From CBFFRJ01 sp051486985 (GTDB lineage Bacteria; Pseudomonadota; Gammaproteobacteria; Enterobacterales; Enterobacteriaceae): DNA of 64,000 bases. Below, piece by piece: positions 42,653 to 52,030 of this stretch (within the stretch, counting starts at the first letter, position 1; every line of letters starts with the position of its first letter). The notes beneath the pieces are model-generated. The model had not been told where the DNA came from, did not search any database, and worked only from the letters and a program-made list of their open reading frames with translations. The translations under genes were made by a program, and so were the position numbers. Where the stretch lies: assembly GCF_051486985.1 (NCBI RefSeq), contig NZ_JAHVDV010000003.1:1-64000 (forward strand), written 5' to 3'.

Positions 42653-43268
42653 TGTAGTCCAGAACCGAAGAGGGCAGCAGCTCATCGCAGGCCTCACCCT
42701 TTTCCAGCCTCTCGCGAATCACTGTCGCAGAAATGTTGAACCAGGGCGTTTGCGCCAGGTAAATTTTACCTGCAGGTTGCGTATGGAGGTCATCAGGATT
42801 CTGCGTCAGATGGGCCTCCAGCCACCGCTGATCTTTCTCCTCCGTCATGGTGAGTGGATAACCCGGACGGCGGCAGACAATCAGGTGGCTGTTATCAAGA
42901 ATGGTCTCGTATTCATGCCAGGTCGGGAAAGTCAGTAAAGAATCCTGGCCGATGATGAAAGCCAGCGGCCGCGTCGGGCCTTTTTCTTCACGCCACTCCC
43001 GCAACGTTTGCGCAGTATATGAGGGCGATGAGCGCTTCAGTTCGCGTTCATCCAGGGTAAACAGGGGCTTATCATGAATCGCCAGGGCCACCATCGCTTT
43101 GCGCTGTTCGCTGGTGGCTTCGGGTTGAGGGCGGTGGGGAGGCACGTTATTGGGCATAATCACTACCCGCGACAGGCCGATATGCTCAGCCAGTGCTTCG
43201 ACCGGTTTCAGGTGACCATAATGGATAGGATCAAACGTACCGCCAAACATAGCCTGCAACTGATTCAT
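42627..43268 (-). CDS. nadD: Nicotinate-mononucleotide adenylyltransferase
   Basis: 213 residues from the ATG at 43268, the E. coli length; another ATG nine bases upstream lies within holA. NadD transfers AMP to nicotinate mononucleotide in NAD synthesis. The nucleotidyltransferase motif is GGTFDPIHYGH and the second phosphate-binding motif is in FNISATVIRERL. One base separates it from the holA stop. The 3' end overlaps cobD on the other strand. Confidence 0.97.
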   Translation of the reverse strand: MNQLQAMFGGTFDPIHYGHLKPVEALAEHIGLSRVVIMPNNVPPHRPQPEATSEQRKAMVALAIHDKPLFTLDERELKRSSPSYTAQTLREWREEKGPTRPLAFIIGQDSLLTFPTWHEYETILDNSHLIVCRRPGYPLTMTEEKDQRWLEAHLTQNPDDLHTQPAGKIYLAQTPWFNISATVIRERLEKGEACDELLPSSVLDYIRCQGLYR

Positions 43269-43269
43269 A

Positions 43270-44301
43270 TCACCCATCAATAAAAATGTCCGCCAGTGCC
43301 TTATGACAGAGTAGCAGAGACAGACTTTCGAGCTCGGCCCAGACGGACTGACCAAAATCTTGTTTCACAATCAGCTCAATGCGGCTCAGCAGGTGGACAG
43401 CCTGGCGGAGTTGATCAAGGCTAAGGCGTTGCAGCGCGTCGCCGGTGATGCCGCGTCTGTTTTGCCAGATACGATGCTTATCAAACAGCGTGCGTAAGGG
43501 AACGCTGGCAGACTGGCGTTTCAGGTTCACCAACAGGAGTAATTCGCGCTGTATAGTGCGCAGCAAAATTACCGGCTCACAGGCCTCCAGCCGAAGCTGG
43601 TAGAGCACATGTAGTGCGCGCTTGCTTTTTCCGGCAAGCAGGGCATCGACCCAATGAAACGGGGTAAAATGTGCCGCATCGTTAACCGCCTGTTCGACCC
43701 GAGGCAGGGTCAGTTTGCCATCCGGGAACAGCAATGCCAGCCGTTCCAGCGCCTGTGAAGCGGCCAGTAAATTCCCTTCGTAGCAGTAACAAAGCAGCTG
43801 ATTCGCGGCATCATCAAGTTCTAAATTGTTCTGTTTAGCCCGGGCGGCCACCCAGCGAGGCAGATTTGCCTGTTCAGGGGTCTGACAACTAACCGCAACG
43901 CTACGGTTTGCCAGTGCCGTATACCATGCAGCATTTTCCTGCGCCCTGGTAAGCTTGTTACCACGCACCACCAGAATGAGGTCGTCATGCAGCAGGCTTA
44001 CCAGCATGGCCATGCGTTCATTGATTGCCGCGTTAGGGCCATTTTCCGGGAGTTGAAGGGTGAGGGTTTGTCGACTCGCGAACAGACTCAGCGCCTGACA
44101 AAGGGAGTAGATGGCATCCCAGTCGGTGCTCGCATCAATCGTAAAGGAGTGGTGTTCAGTAAAATCTGCTGCCGCTGCTGCATGGCGTACCTTATCCTGG
44201 CTTTCCTGCAGAAGAAGGGGATCATTACCGAGCAATAAATAGGCGGCGCGCAGCCCTTCTTTAAGCTGCGCGCCGAGTTGTTCCGGATACAGCCTGAGCA
44301 T
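43270..44301 (-). CDS. holA: DNA polymerase III delta subunit
   Basis: 343 residues. Delta is the clamp-loader subunit that opens the beta sliding clamp. The N-terminal beta-contact region is in LLQESQDKVR; domains II and III follow with LLASQALERLALL and the C-terminal collar helices. Its ATG shares a base with the lptE stop codon, and nadD follows after one base, the conserved lptE-holA-nadD arrangement. Confidence 0.97.
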   Translation of the reverse strand: MLRLYPEQLGAQLKEGLRAAYLLLGNDPLLLQESQDKVRHAAAAADFTEHHSFTIDASTDWDAIYSLCQALSLFASRQTLTLQLPENGPNAAINERMAMLVSLLHDDLILVVRGNKLTRAQENAAWYTALANRSVAVSCQTPEQANLPRWVAARAKQNNLELDDAANQLLCYCYEGNLLAASQALERLALLFPDGKLTLPRVEQAVNDAAHFTPFHWVDALLAGKSKRALHVLYQLRLEACEPVILLRTIQRELLLLVNLKRQSASVPLRTLFDKHRIWQNRRGITGDALQRLSLDQLRQAVHLLSRIELIVKQDFGQSVWAELESLSLLLCHKALADIFIDG

Positions 44302-44849
44302 CAGCTACCCGGTGTCCTGGTCACATGTGTTGATGTCGTCTCTTTTTCGCTGTCAGCGGCATGGACGCTGGGCAGTTTACGAATCAGCTGTTCCGCCGCT
44401 TTATCGTACATTTCCTGCACGATAATGTCTTGTTCAGCATCTTTCGCCAGCGCCGTTTGCGGGTTGTCGAAGAACGAACGATACACTTTCGTATTAATAG
44501 GATAGATATCGTGACCCGGTATCAGCACGGTGGCATTAACCGTCAGTACCATCTGATACTCTGCGGTACGACCATCCTGGAAAATGGATGCGGTGTCACG
44601 AGCAAAAGTAACGGCACCCAGACGAAGTGACGGTATGTCCTTACGCAGCGATCCCTTCTCAACGACGTCGACGCCATTCAGGCGCAGCTGATTACGCAAT
44701 GCACGACTGAGTGGTCCGTTAGGATCCCCTGAGTCAAATATCATTGTTTTCATCTCAGCGGGCACTTGTGTGCTGTCACGCAAGTGCCAGCCGCAACCGG
44801 CGGTGAGTAACACCGCCAGAGATAACAACCATGTTGCCAGATGTCGCAC
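44301..44849 (-). CDS. lptE: LPS-assembly lipoprotein LptE
   Basis: 182 residues with lipobox LTAGC and Gly at +2, so it should go to the outer membrane. LptE plugs the LptD barrel and helps insert lipopolysaccharide into the outer leaflet. Conserved blocks are GWHLRDSTQVP, YQMVLTVNATVL and DAEQDIIVQEMYDKAAEQL. It lies 14 bases after leuS, as in E. coli. Confidence 0.97.
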   Translation of the reverse strand: MRHLATWLLSLAVLLTAGCGWHLRDSTQVPAEMKTMIFDSGDPNGPLSRALRNQLRLNGVDVVEKGSLRKDIPSLRLGAVTFARDTASIFQDGRTAEYQMVLTVNATVLIPGHDIYPINTKVYRSFFDNPQTALAKDAEQDIIVQEMYDKAAEQLIRKLPSVHAADSEKETTSTHVTRTPGS

Positions 44850-44863
44850 GCTTCCTCCCGCGC

Positions 44864-47446
44864 TTAGCCAACGACCAGATTAAGCAGTTTGCCCGGTACG
44901 TAGATAACTTTACGTAGGGTAACGCCATCAAGATATTTTGCGACCAGAGGTTCCTGGCCGGCACGTTCGCGAACCTGTTCTTCGGTTGCATCAACCGCAA
45001 CAGTAATTTTACCACGCACTTTGCCATTTACCTGGACGACCACAAGCGTGGTGTCTTCCACCATAGCTGCATCGTCTGCAACAGGCCACGGCGCGTTGTC
45101 GATATCGCCTTCACCTTTCAGCTCCTGCCACAGCGTGAAGCAGACGTGCGGGGTGAACGGGTTAAGCATACGTACCACTGCCAGCAGCGCTTCCTGCAAG
45201 AGGGCGCGGTCTTGATCGCTGTCCTGCGGGGCTTTCGCCAGCTTATTCATCAGTTCCATGATCGCGGCAATCGCCGTGTTGAAGGTCTGACGGCGTCCGA
45301 TATCATCGGTCACTTTCGCAATTGTTTTATGAACATCACGACGCAGGGCCTTCTGATCTTCCGTGAGTGCCGCGACATCCAGCGGTGCCGTTGCACCCTG
45401 TGAGCTGAGTTCGTAAACCAGTTTCCAGACGCGTTTAAGGAAGCGGTTCGCCCCTTCAACGCCTGACTCCTGCCATTCCAGCGTCATGTCAGCCGGAGAA
45501 GCGAACATCATAAACAGACGAACGGTATCCGCACCGTAACGTTCAACCATCTCCTGCGGGTCAATACCGTTATTTTTCGACTTGGACATTTTGCTCATGC
45601 CGGTATAGACCAGTTCATGGCCGGCAGCATCTTTCGCTTTAACGATGCGGCCTTTTTCGTCACGCTCGACAATAGCCTCTTTCGGGGAGACCCAGTTGCG
45701 CTCTCCGCCTTCGCCAACGTAATAGAAGGCGTCGGCCAGCACCATGCCCTGGCACAGCAGCTGTTTAGCCGGCTCGTCGGAGTTGACCAGACCCGCATCA
45801 CGCATCAGTTTGTGGAAGAAGCGGAAGTAAAGCAGGTGCATGATGGCGTGTTCGATACCACCGATATAGATATCAACCGGTAACCAGTAGTTCGCGGCCT
45901 TAGAATCCAGCATGCCTTCCTGGTGCTGCGGACAGGTGTAGCGGGCATAGTACCAGGAGGATTCCATAAAGGTATCGAAGGTGTCGGTTTCACGCAGCGC
46001 AGGCTGACCATTAACCGTGGTTTTCGCCCACTCAGGATCGGCTTTAATCGGGCTGGTGATGCCATCCATCACTACATCTTCCGGGAGAATGACCGGCAGT
46101 TGATCTTCCGGTGTCGGCACCACGGTGCCGTCTTCGAGCGTTACCATCGGGATTGGCGCACCCCAGTAACGCTGACGGGAGACGCCCCAGTCACGCAGAC
46201 GATAGTTCACTTTACGCTCGCCAACGCCTTGCTCTGCCAGTTTATCGGCAATCGCGTTGAAGCCCTCTTCAAAGCTCAGGCCGCTGAACTCACCGGAGTT
46301 AAACAGGGTGCCTTTATCCGTCAATGCCTGCTCAGACAGATCGGGTTCAGAACCGTCAGCTGCCAGGATAACGCCTTTGATTGGCAGGTTGTATTTGCTG
46401 GCAAATTCGTAGTCACGCTGATCGTGGCCAGGAACGGCCATGACGGCGCCTGTACCGTATTCCATCAACACGAAGTTAGCGGCCCAGACCGGAATCTCTT
46501 CACCGGTCAATGGATGAACGGCTTTAAAGCCGGTATCCACACCCTTTTTCTCCATGGTCGCCATATCGGCTTCGGCTACTTTGGTGTTGCGACATTCGTC
46601 GATAAAAGCAGCCAGTTCAGCATTGTTCGCGGCGGCTTGTTGCGCCAGCGGGTGACCGGCGGCAACGGCCAGGTAGGTCGCGCCCATAAAGGTGTCCGGG
46701 CGGGTAGTGTAAACGGTCAGCGTTTTATCATAGCCGGTAACGTTAAAGGTGATCTCGACACCCTCAGAGCGGCCAATCCAGTTACGCTGCATGGTTTTGA
46801 CCGTGTCAGGCCACTGATCCATGCTATCGAGGTCGTTAAGGAGCTCTTCGGCATAGGCGGTGATTTTGATAAACCACTGCGGGATCTCTTTACGCTCAAC
46901 TTTAGTATCACAGCGCCAGCAGCAGCCGTCGATAACCTGTTCGTTAGCAAGGACAGTCTGGTCGTTTGGGCACCAGTTAACCGCAGAGGTCTTTTTATAT
47001 ACCAGCCCTTTTTTGTAGAGCTCAGTGAAGAACTTCTGCTCCCAACGGTAATATTCTGGCGTACAGGTGGCCAGTTCGCGGCTCCAGTCATAACCAAAAC
47101 CCAGCATTTTGAGCTGGTTTTTCATGTACGCGATGTTGTCGTAAGTCCACGGCGCCGGGGCGGTGTTATTTTTTACTGCTGCACCTTCAGCGGGCAGGCC
47201 GAACGCATCCCAGCCGATAGGCTGAAGTACATTTTTGCCGAGCATACGCTGATAGCGAGAGATAACGTCACCGATGGTGTAGTTACGCACGTGCCCCATG
47301 TGTAGTCGACCAGAAGGATAGGGAAGCATCGACAGGCAGTAATACTTCTCTTTGCTCTCGTCTTCAGTTACTTCGAAGGTGCGCTTCTCTTCCCAGTGAA
47401 GCTGTACTTTGGATTCTATCTCTTCCGGGCGATATTGCTCTTGCAT
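44864..47446 (-). CDS. leuS: Leucyl-tRNA synthetase
   Basis: 860 residues from the ATG at 47446, equal to E. coli; an extension to 47536 is not conserved. Class I synthetase: HIGH motif as HMGHVRNY, KMSKS as KMSKSKNN, the CP1 editing domain with its threonine-rich site (TTRPDTFMGATY), and zinc-type cysteines around CPND and CCWRC. It charges tRNA-Leu and hydrolyses mischarged norvaline. It is first in leuS-lptE-holA-nadD. Confidence 0.98.
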   Translation of the reverse strand: MQEQYRPEEIESKVQLHWEEKRTFEVTEDESKEKYYCLSMLPYPSGRLHMGHVRNYTIGDVISRYQRMLGKNVLQPIGWDAFGLPAEGAAVKNNTAPAPWTYDNIAYMKNQLKMLGFGYDWSRELATCTPEYYRWEQKFFTELYKKGLVYKKTSAVNWCPNDQTVLANEQVIDGCCWRCDTKVERKEIPQWFIKITAYAEELLNDLDSMDQWPDTVKTMQRNWIGRSEGVEITFNVTGYDKTLTVYTTRPDTFMGATYLAVAAGHPLAQQAAANNAELAAFIDECRNTKVAEADMATMEKKGVDTGFKAVHPLTGEEIPVWAANFVLMEYGTGAVMAVPGHDQRDYEFASKYNLPIKGVILAADGSEPDLSEQALTDKGTLFNSGEFSGLSFEEGFNAIADKLAEQGVGERKVNYRLRDWGVSRQRYWGAPIPMVTLEDGTVVPTPEDQLPVILPEDVVMDGITSPIKADPEWAKTTVNGQPALRETDTFDTFMESSWYYARYTCPQHQEGMLDSKAANYWLPVDIYIGGIEHAIMHLLYFRFFHKLMRDAGLVNSDEPAKQLLCQGMVLADAFYYVGEGGERNWVSPKEAIVERDEKGRIVKAKDAAGHELVYTGMSKMSKSKNNGIDPQEMVERYGADTVRLFMMFASPADMTLEWQESGVEGANRFLKRVWKLVYELSSQGATAPLDVAALTEDQKALRRDVHKTIAKVTDDIGRRQTFNTAIAAIMELMNKLAKAPQDSDQDRALLQEALLAVVRMLNPFTPHVCFTLWQELKGEGDIDNAPWPVADDAAMVEDTTLVVVQVNGKVRGKITVAVDATEEQVRERAGQEPLVAKYLDGVTLRKVIYVPGKLLNLVVG

Positions 47447-47670
47447 GGCAGCCAGTGGTCCTGTTTTTGATACGGCTACAAATGTAGCGTTATTTCGTGG
47501 TTTTTCAGATCCGCATAGCATAGCCCAAACGCCCACGTCAAAACAGCCTTTCGCACATTAAGCCTGAGAAAAGCACTCGTCCGAATTTACGTACTCTGTG
47601 GGGTAATTGACAAAGCGAGAAGAAAATAAGGTCTATTATTAGAACAGGTTAACGACCCGGGAGAAAAGTG

Positions 47671-48153
47671 ATGAACAAGGTTGCTCAATTTTACCGCGAA
47701 CTGGTGACGACATTAACGGAACGCTTACGCAATGGTGACAGGGATATTGACGCACTGGTAGAGCAGGCAAGACTCAGGGTCAGCCAGACCGGGGAATTAA
47801 CGCGCACCGAAATTGATGAGTTAACACGGGCTATCCGTCGCGATCTGGAGGAGTTCGCCCGTAGTTATGAAGAGAGCCAGGAGGAGGTCGTTGACAGCGT
47901 TTTCATGCGCGTCATTAAAGAGAGCCTCTGGCAGGAGCTGGCGGACATCACGGATAAAACCCAGCTTGAGTGGCGCGAAGTGTTTCAGGATCTCAACCAT
48001 CACGGTGTATACCATAGCGGTGAAGTGGTAGGGCTTGGCAATCTGGTCTGTGAGAAATGCCATTTTCATCTGGCTATCTACACCCCGGATGTGCTGCCAC
48101 TTTGCCCGAAATGTGGTCATGATCAGTTCCAGCGCAGGCCCTTTGAACCCTAG
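47671..48153 (+). CDS. ybeL: YbeL, zinc-ribbon protein of the DUF1451 family
   Basis: 160 residues from the ATG at 47671 (GGGAG in front; a GTG one codon earlier is possible). The N-terminal two thirds are highly charged helices likely to form a coiled coil (YRELVTTLTERLRNGDRD to IRRDLEEFARSYEESQEEV). The C-terminus has a zinc ribbon, CEKC and CPKC. Function is unknown. It is divergent from leuS and ends in a strong terminator. Confidence 0.92.
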   Translation: MNKVAQFYRELVTTLTERLRNGDRDIDALVEQARLRVSQTGELTRTEIDELTRAIRRDLEEFARSYEESQEEVVDSVFMRVIKESLWQELADITDKTQLEWREVFQDLNHHGVYHSGEVVGLGNLVCEKCHFHLAIYTPDVLPLCPKCGHDQFQRRPFEP

Positions 48154-48160
48154 GAAAACG

Positions 48161-48188
48161 CAAAACGGCAACTTCAGTTGCCGTTTTG
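48161..48188 (+). terminator. Terminator of ybeL
   Basis: A perfect 12-bp stem CAAAACGGCAAC/GTTGCCGTTTTG with a 4-base loop (TTCA), 7 bases after the ybeL stop codon. Confidence 0.85.
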
Positions 48189-48669
48189 GTGTTTGCGCTC
48201 TCACCCATTGGGTTGAGGGAGCCTCAGTAATATTACGTTTTACAGCGATAACACTGCGTAATAAGAATAAAACAGTCACCGCGATGACAGGGTCCGGCTG
48301 AAAATCGACGAAGCGTATCCGCAAGGCCGGGGCGACGCGCAGGGATGCGCGGCGAGGGCGACTTTACAGGGACGTTACCTTCGCCCGTCCCCGATAAGCC
48401 TGAAGGATTAAGCGTAGTGGACCGCGAAGCGGCGATTTTCGTGGCCGGGAGCCCGGGTCGCCAGGGCGGTGGCGGTGAACCGCCCTGGCACGTTCACGAG
48501 TTCTGGCGTGACAGAAAAGCAAGGAACATAAGGTGAACGGAATGACCCTCAGAGCCGCATATTCCCCTCACCCTGGCCCTCTCCCCAAAGGGGAGAGGGG
48601 AGCGTTCGTGCTCGCATTTATTTGTGGGAATCCCTCTCAGACCGGTGAAAAATGGACTGAATGAGGGCA
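48189..48669. other. Gene-free interval holding repeat copy B
   Basis: Between the convergent ends of ybeL and rihA there is no coding sequence. Positions 48331-48601 carry the structured repeat. K-12 has the ybeQ-ybeR-djlB-ybeT-ybeU-djlC-hscC cluster here, so the interval marks a large gain/loss site between lineages. Confidence 0.65.
48331..48601 (+). repeat. Structured intergenic repeat, copy B
   Basis: Hairpins in order: CGCGC-AGGGAT-GCGCG (48336-48351), GGGACG/CGTCCC (48369-48391, absent from copy A), CCGC-GAA-GCGG (48422-48432), the 10-bp stem CCAGGGCGGT/ACCGCCCTGG with loop GGCGGTGA (48461-48488), and a perfect CCCTCTCCCC-AAA-GGGGAGAGGG (48577-48599). The stretch AAGCAAGGAACATAAGGTG lies between the last two. 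Relative to copy A it has about 62 extra bases after the first hairpin. Confidence 0.8.
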
Positions 48670-49611
48670 TCATTTTGCACTGTAGAATGTCAAACGCTCC
48701 GCCAGTAAATCCACAAATCCTTGACGATCCACATCGACCATCACGGTTGCGTTTGGCCTGTTACCGGTAAGGAAATAGTAATCCACGACCGTCATTCCCT
48801 GGGTGTATTTCCCCTGCGTCTCCACCCCGACCCAGCGCTCAACAGTGGTGAAAATTTCCGGCTTCAGCAGCCAGGCAATGGTGCAGGGGTCATGTAACGG
48901 GGCGCCGACAAATCCCCATTTCTCCTGTTTATGGTACTCCATAAAAAAGTCGAGCAGCTCCGCCACGATGGTGGAGATGGGGTTACCCAGCGTACGAAAA
49001 CGGCTGATATCCTCGGCATGGATCTGCGCCCGATGCGTGACATCCAGCCCGGCCATGACCACCGGAATGCCGGACTGGAAGACAATCTCCGCCGCTTCCG
49101 GGTCAACATAGATATTAAATTCCGCCGCCGGGGTCCAGTTACCCAGCGACATAGCCCCGCCCATAATCACAATGCGATTGATTTTGCCGTGCAGCTCAGG
49201 GTGGCTGTTGAGCAACAGCGCTACGTTGGTTTGGGGGCCGGTAGAGACTACCGTGACGGGGGTGGTAGATTCGCGTAATACCTTCGCCATCAGCTCCACT
49301 GCCGTACAGTTTTGGGGGCTGAAGGCAGGTTCGGGTAATTTCGGCCCATCCAGCCCGCTCTCGCCATGCACGTTATCAGCGATGATTAGCTCGCGCATCA
49401 GCGGCTTAACGGCTCCGCCCGCTACGGGTATATCGGTACGTTTTAGCAATGTCAGCATCCGCAACACATTATTGAGCGTCTTATCCGGGGTCTGGTTACC
49501 CGCCGACGAGGTAATGGCTTTTACGCTGAGTTCGGGGGAGGCAAGGGCAAGAACAATGGCGATTGCGTCATCATGGCCCGGATCGCAATCAAGAATAATG
49601 GGCTGAACCAT
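48670..49611 (-). CDS. rihA: Pyrimidine-specific ribonucleoside hydrolase RihA
   Basis: 313 residues, two more than E. coli RihA. The enzyme splits cytidine and uridine into ribose and base. The calcium site is formed by DCDPGHDDA near the N-terminus; IVIMGGAMSLGNWTPAAEFNIYVDP and APLHDPC are the other conserved active-site segments. It lies about 118 bases after gltL and could be partly co-transcribed with the gltIJKL genes. Confidence 0.95.
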   Translation of the reverse strand: MVQPIILDCDPGHDDAIAIVLALASPELSVKAITSSAGNQTPDKTLNNVLRMLTLLKRTDIPVAGGAVKPLMRELIIADNVHGESGLDGPKLPEPAFSPQNCTAVELMAKVLRESTTPVTVVSTGPQTNVALLLNSHPELHGKINRIVIMGGAMSLGNWTPAAEFNIYVDPEAAEIVFQSGIPVVMAGLDVTHRAQIHAEDISRFRTLGNPISTIVAELLDFFMEYHKQEKWGFVGAPLHDPCTIAWLLKPEIFTTVERWVGVETQGKYTQGMTVVDYYFLTGNRPNATVMVDVDRQGFVDLLAERLTFYSAK

Positions 49612-49729
49612 AGCAACTCCTTGTTAGCATTAATATGCGATAAGGTTAAAGCGTTGCTGTAAAACAGACGAGAAGTGAAACGACAAAGCGTGATGAGACG
49701 CGCACTCCTGGGAGCACGCGTCGGAACGA

Positions 49730-50455
49730 TTAATGCAGGATTTTGGCGAGGAAGTCTTTCGCGCGTTCGGACTTAGGATTAGCAAAGAACTCTTCTTTCG
49801 CTGAGTCTTCAACAATTTTACCCTCATCCATAAAGATAACGCGATGGGCCACTTTACGGGCAAAGCCCATTTCGTGGGTCACCACCATCATGGTCATCCC
49901 TTCATTCGCCAGCTCGACCATGACGTCCAGCACCTCGTTGATCATTTCCGGGTCAAGGGCCGAGGTCGGTTCATCAAAGAGCATGGCAACCGGATCCATA
50001 CAGAGTGCGCGCGCAATCGCCACGCGCTGCTGTTGCCCACCCGACAGCTGGGCCGGGAATTTATTGGCATGGGCGGAGAGCCCCACGCGATCCAGTAATT
50101 TCAGCCCCTTCTCACGCGCAGCCGCCTTGTCGCGCTTGAGCACTTTCACCTGCGCCAGGGTCAGGTTCTCGATGATCGACAGGTGAGGGAATAACTCAAA
50201 ATGCTGAAACACCATTCCCACCCGGGAGCGCAGTTTAGCCAGATCGGTTTTTTTATCGTTTACCGGCGTACCGTTAACTTCAATATTGCCTTTCTGTACC
50301 GGCTCAAGCCCATTGACGGTTTTAATCAGCGTGGATTTTCCCGAGCCGGATGGCCCACACACCACCACCACTTCACCTTTTTTCACTTCGGTGGAGCAGT
50401 CGGTCAGCACCTGAAAGTGACCATACCATTTAGAAACATTTTTCAGGGTAATCAT
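49730..50455 (-). CDS. gltL: Glutamate/aspartate ABC transporter ATP-binding protein
   Basis: 241 residues. Walker A is GPSGSGKST, the Q-loop follows in MVFQHFELFPHLS, the signature is LSGGQQQR, Walker B with catalytic Glu is VAMLFDEPTSALDPE, and the H-loop is VTHEMGFA. It powers uptake of glutamate and aspartate by GltIJK. The start overlaps gltK by 4 bases. Confidence 0.98.
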   Translation of the reverse strand: MITLKNVSKWYGHFQVLTDCSTEVKKGEVVVVCGPSGSGKSTLIKTVNGLEPVQKGNIEVNGTPVNDKKTDLAKLRSRVGMVFQHFELFPHLSIIENLTLAQVKVLKRDKAAAREKGLKLLDRVGLSAHANKFPAQLSGGQQQRVAIARALCMDPVAMLFDEPTSALDPEMINEVLDVMVELANEGMTMMVVTHEMGFARKVAHRVIFMDEGKIVEDSAKEEFFANPKSERAKDFLAKILH

Positions 50456-51129
50456 TGAACTGTCCTTCTTTTCAGATAGCTGACCAACAACGAGGCACTC
50501 AGGCTAATAGCAAAATATACGGCACCGGCAAACAGGATCATCTCCACCTGGGTTCCGTCACGCTCACCAATGGTGGAGGCGGTACGGAAGAAGTCGGCAA
50601 GGCTTAATACATAAACCAGCGACGTATCCTGGAACAGCACGATCCCTTGCGTAAGCAGCAGGGGCACCATGGCACGAAACGCCTGCGGCAAAATAATGAG
50701 TTTCATGGATTGCCAGTGCGTCATCCCCAGAGCCAGGGCCGCACTCGACTGCCCACGGGAGATACTCTGGATGCCAGCACGAATAATTTCAGAATAGTAC
50801 GCGGCCTCAAACATCGAGAACGCTACCATCGCGGAAATCAGGCGAATGTCTGATTTGGGTGATAGGCCCAACACGTTTTGCAGTAGTCCTGGCACAATCA
50901 AGTAAAACCACAACAGCACCATGACTAAGGGTATTGAGCGGAAAACGTTGACGTACGCTTTGGCAAACCAGGCGACGGGGGCAAAACTCGACAGTCGCAT
51001 CACCGCCAGGATAGTTCCCCAGACAATACCCACAATAACGGCTGTCACGGTAATTTTAAGGGTGATAACCAGCCCGGCCATCAGATAAGGCAGGGAGGGA
51101 ACAATAGAACTCCAGTCAAATTCGTACAT
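50452..51129 (-). CDS. gltK: Glutamate/aspartate ABC transporter permease
   Basis: 225 residues, about five membrane segments, binding-protein-dependent permease of the HisMQ type. The cytoplasmic EAA loop that contacts GltL is SSAALALGMTHWQSMKLIILPQA. It pairs with GltJ to form the membrane pore. It overlaps gltJ by one base and gltL by four. Confidence 0.97.
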   Translation of the reverse strand: MYEFDWSSIVPSLPYLMAGLVITLKITVTAVIVGIVWGTILAVMRLSSFAPVAWFAKAYVNVFRSIPLVMVLLWFYLIVPGLLQNVLGLSPKSDIRLISAMVAFSMFEAAYYSEIIRAGIQSISRGQSSAALALGMTHWQSMKLIILPQAFRAMVPLLLTQGIVLFQDTSLVYVLSLADFFRTASTIGERDGTQVEMILFAGAVYFAISLSASLLVSYLKRRTVQ

Positions 51130-51869
51130 TATTTGCCTCCCATATTGCCTGGCAGGCGAATTTTGCGTTCAACCAGGTTCATCACCACCATGATGACGGC
51201 GTTAATCAATACATAGGCGAGGGTAATGGCCGTAAAGGATTCCCAGGCATGCGCTGAGTAGTCCAGTAGTTTTCCGGCCTGGGCCGCCATGTCCACCAGA
51301 CCGATAGTGGAGGCGATGGCCGAGTTTTTCACCAGGTTCATCATCTCTGAGGTCATGGGCGGCACGATAACGCGATAAGCGTTTGGCAGCAGCACATACC
51401 GGTAGGTTTGTGGCAGCGTCAATCCCATTGCCAGACCGGCATTCTTCTGACCACGCGGCAGCGACTGAATGGCGGCACGCACCTGCTCGCATACGCGCGC
51501 AGCGGTAAAAAGCCCGAGGCAAATCATTGATGAAAGGAAGAACTGAATATTGGGATCGAGCTCGGCCTTAAACCACATGCCAAGATCTTCCGGCAAGAGT
51601 TCAGGTACAACCAGATACCAGGTAAAGAACTGCACGATAAGCGGAACGTTACGAAACAGTTCCACGTAAAGCGTACCAATACCGGATAAAAAACGGTTAG
51701 GAACGGTGCGCAGGATGCCAAACAGTGAGCCAACCAGAAAAGCGATAATCCAGGCGGTGATCGACAGGGCGATCGTCACCTGAAAGCCGCTCCACAGCCA
51801 GCCAAGATAGGTGGTGTTGCCGAACGGGGCTTGTTGCAGGAAAATTCCCCAGTTCCAGTCTATTGACAT
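51129..51869 (-). CDS. gltJ: Glutamate/aspartate ABC transporter permease
   Basis: 246 residues from MSIDWNWG at 51869, the E. coli length; the extension to 51956 reads through the SroC terminator and is not used. The EAA loop is KNAGLAMGLTLPQTYRYVLLP. It is separated from gltI by the 3'-derived small RNA SroC and its terminator, so its expression depends on read-through or processing. Confidence 0.97.
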   Translation of the reverse strand: MSIDWNWGIFLQQAPFGNTTYLGWLWSGFQVTIALSITAWIIAFLVGSLFGILRTVPNRFLSGIGTLYVELFRNVPLIVQFFTWYLVVPELLPEDLGMWFKAELDPNIQFFLSSMICLGLFTAARVCEQVRAAIQSLPRGQKNAGLAMGLTLPQTYRYVLLPNAYRVIVPPMTSEMMNLVKNSAIASTIGLVDMAAQAGKLLDYSAHAWESFTAITLAYVLINAVIMVVMNLVERKIRLPGNMGGK

Positions 51870-51882
51870 AAATCTACTCCGG

Positions 51883-51906
51883 AAAAAAAGGGTAGCAGCG
51901 CTACCC
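51883..51906 (-). terminator. Terminator at the 3' end of SroC
   Basis: On the minus strand GGGTAGC pairs with GCTACCC around 3 bases, followed by TTTTTTT. It lies 13 bases before the gltJ start codon. Confidence 0.9.
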
Positions 51907-52030
51907 TCGAAGATTGTGTGAAGAGCCTGAGTTCGCGCTGAATGGGGAACGACCATTCAGCGTATAGTCTGTCCGTGCTGCTTCGACAATCGAGAGGGCA
52001 GGGTAAACCCGCCCCTAATCGTTTTAATTA
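51883..52030 (-). ncRNA. sroC: SroC small RNA from the gltI-gltJ junction
   Basis: The minus strand between the gltI stop and gltJ start keeps the recognisable SroC sequence: GGTTTACCCTGCCCTCT, CAGACTATACG, a TGAATGGTCGTTCCCCATTCA hairpin region and CTCTTCACACAATCTTCGAG. It ends in the terminator GGGTAGC-GCT-GCTACCC with seven T. In Salmonella and E. coli, SroC is released from gltIJKL mRNA by RNase E, binds Hfq and sequesters GcvB. The 5' end is approximate. Confidence 0.82.

Noticed and set aside
45923..47305. 460-codon open frame on the plus strand antisense to leuS
   Set aside because: It mirrors the strongly conserved leuS gene in the opposite frame; it has no family resemblance and no ribosome-binding site.
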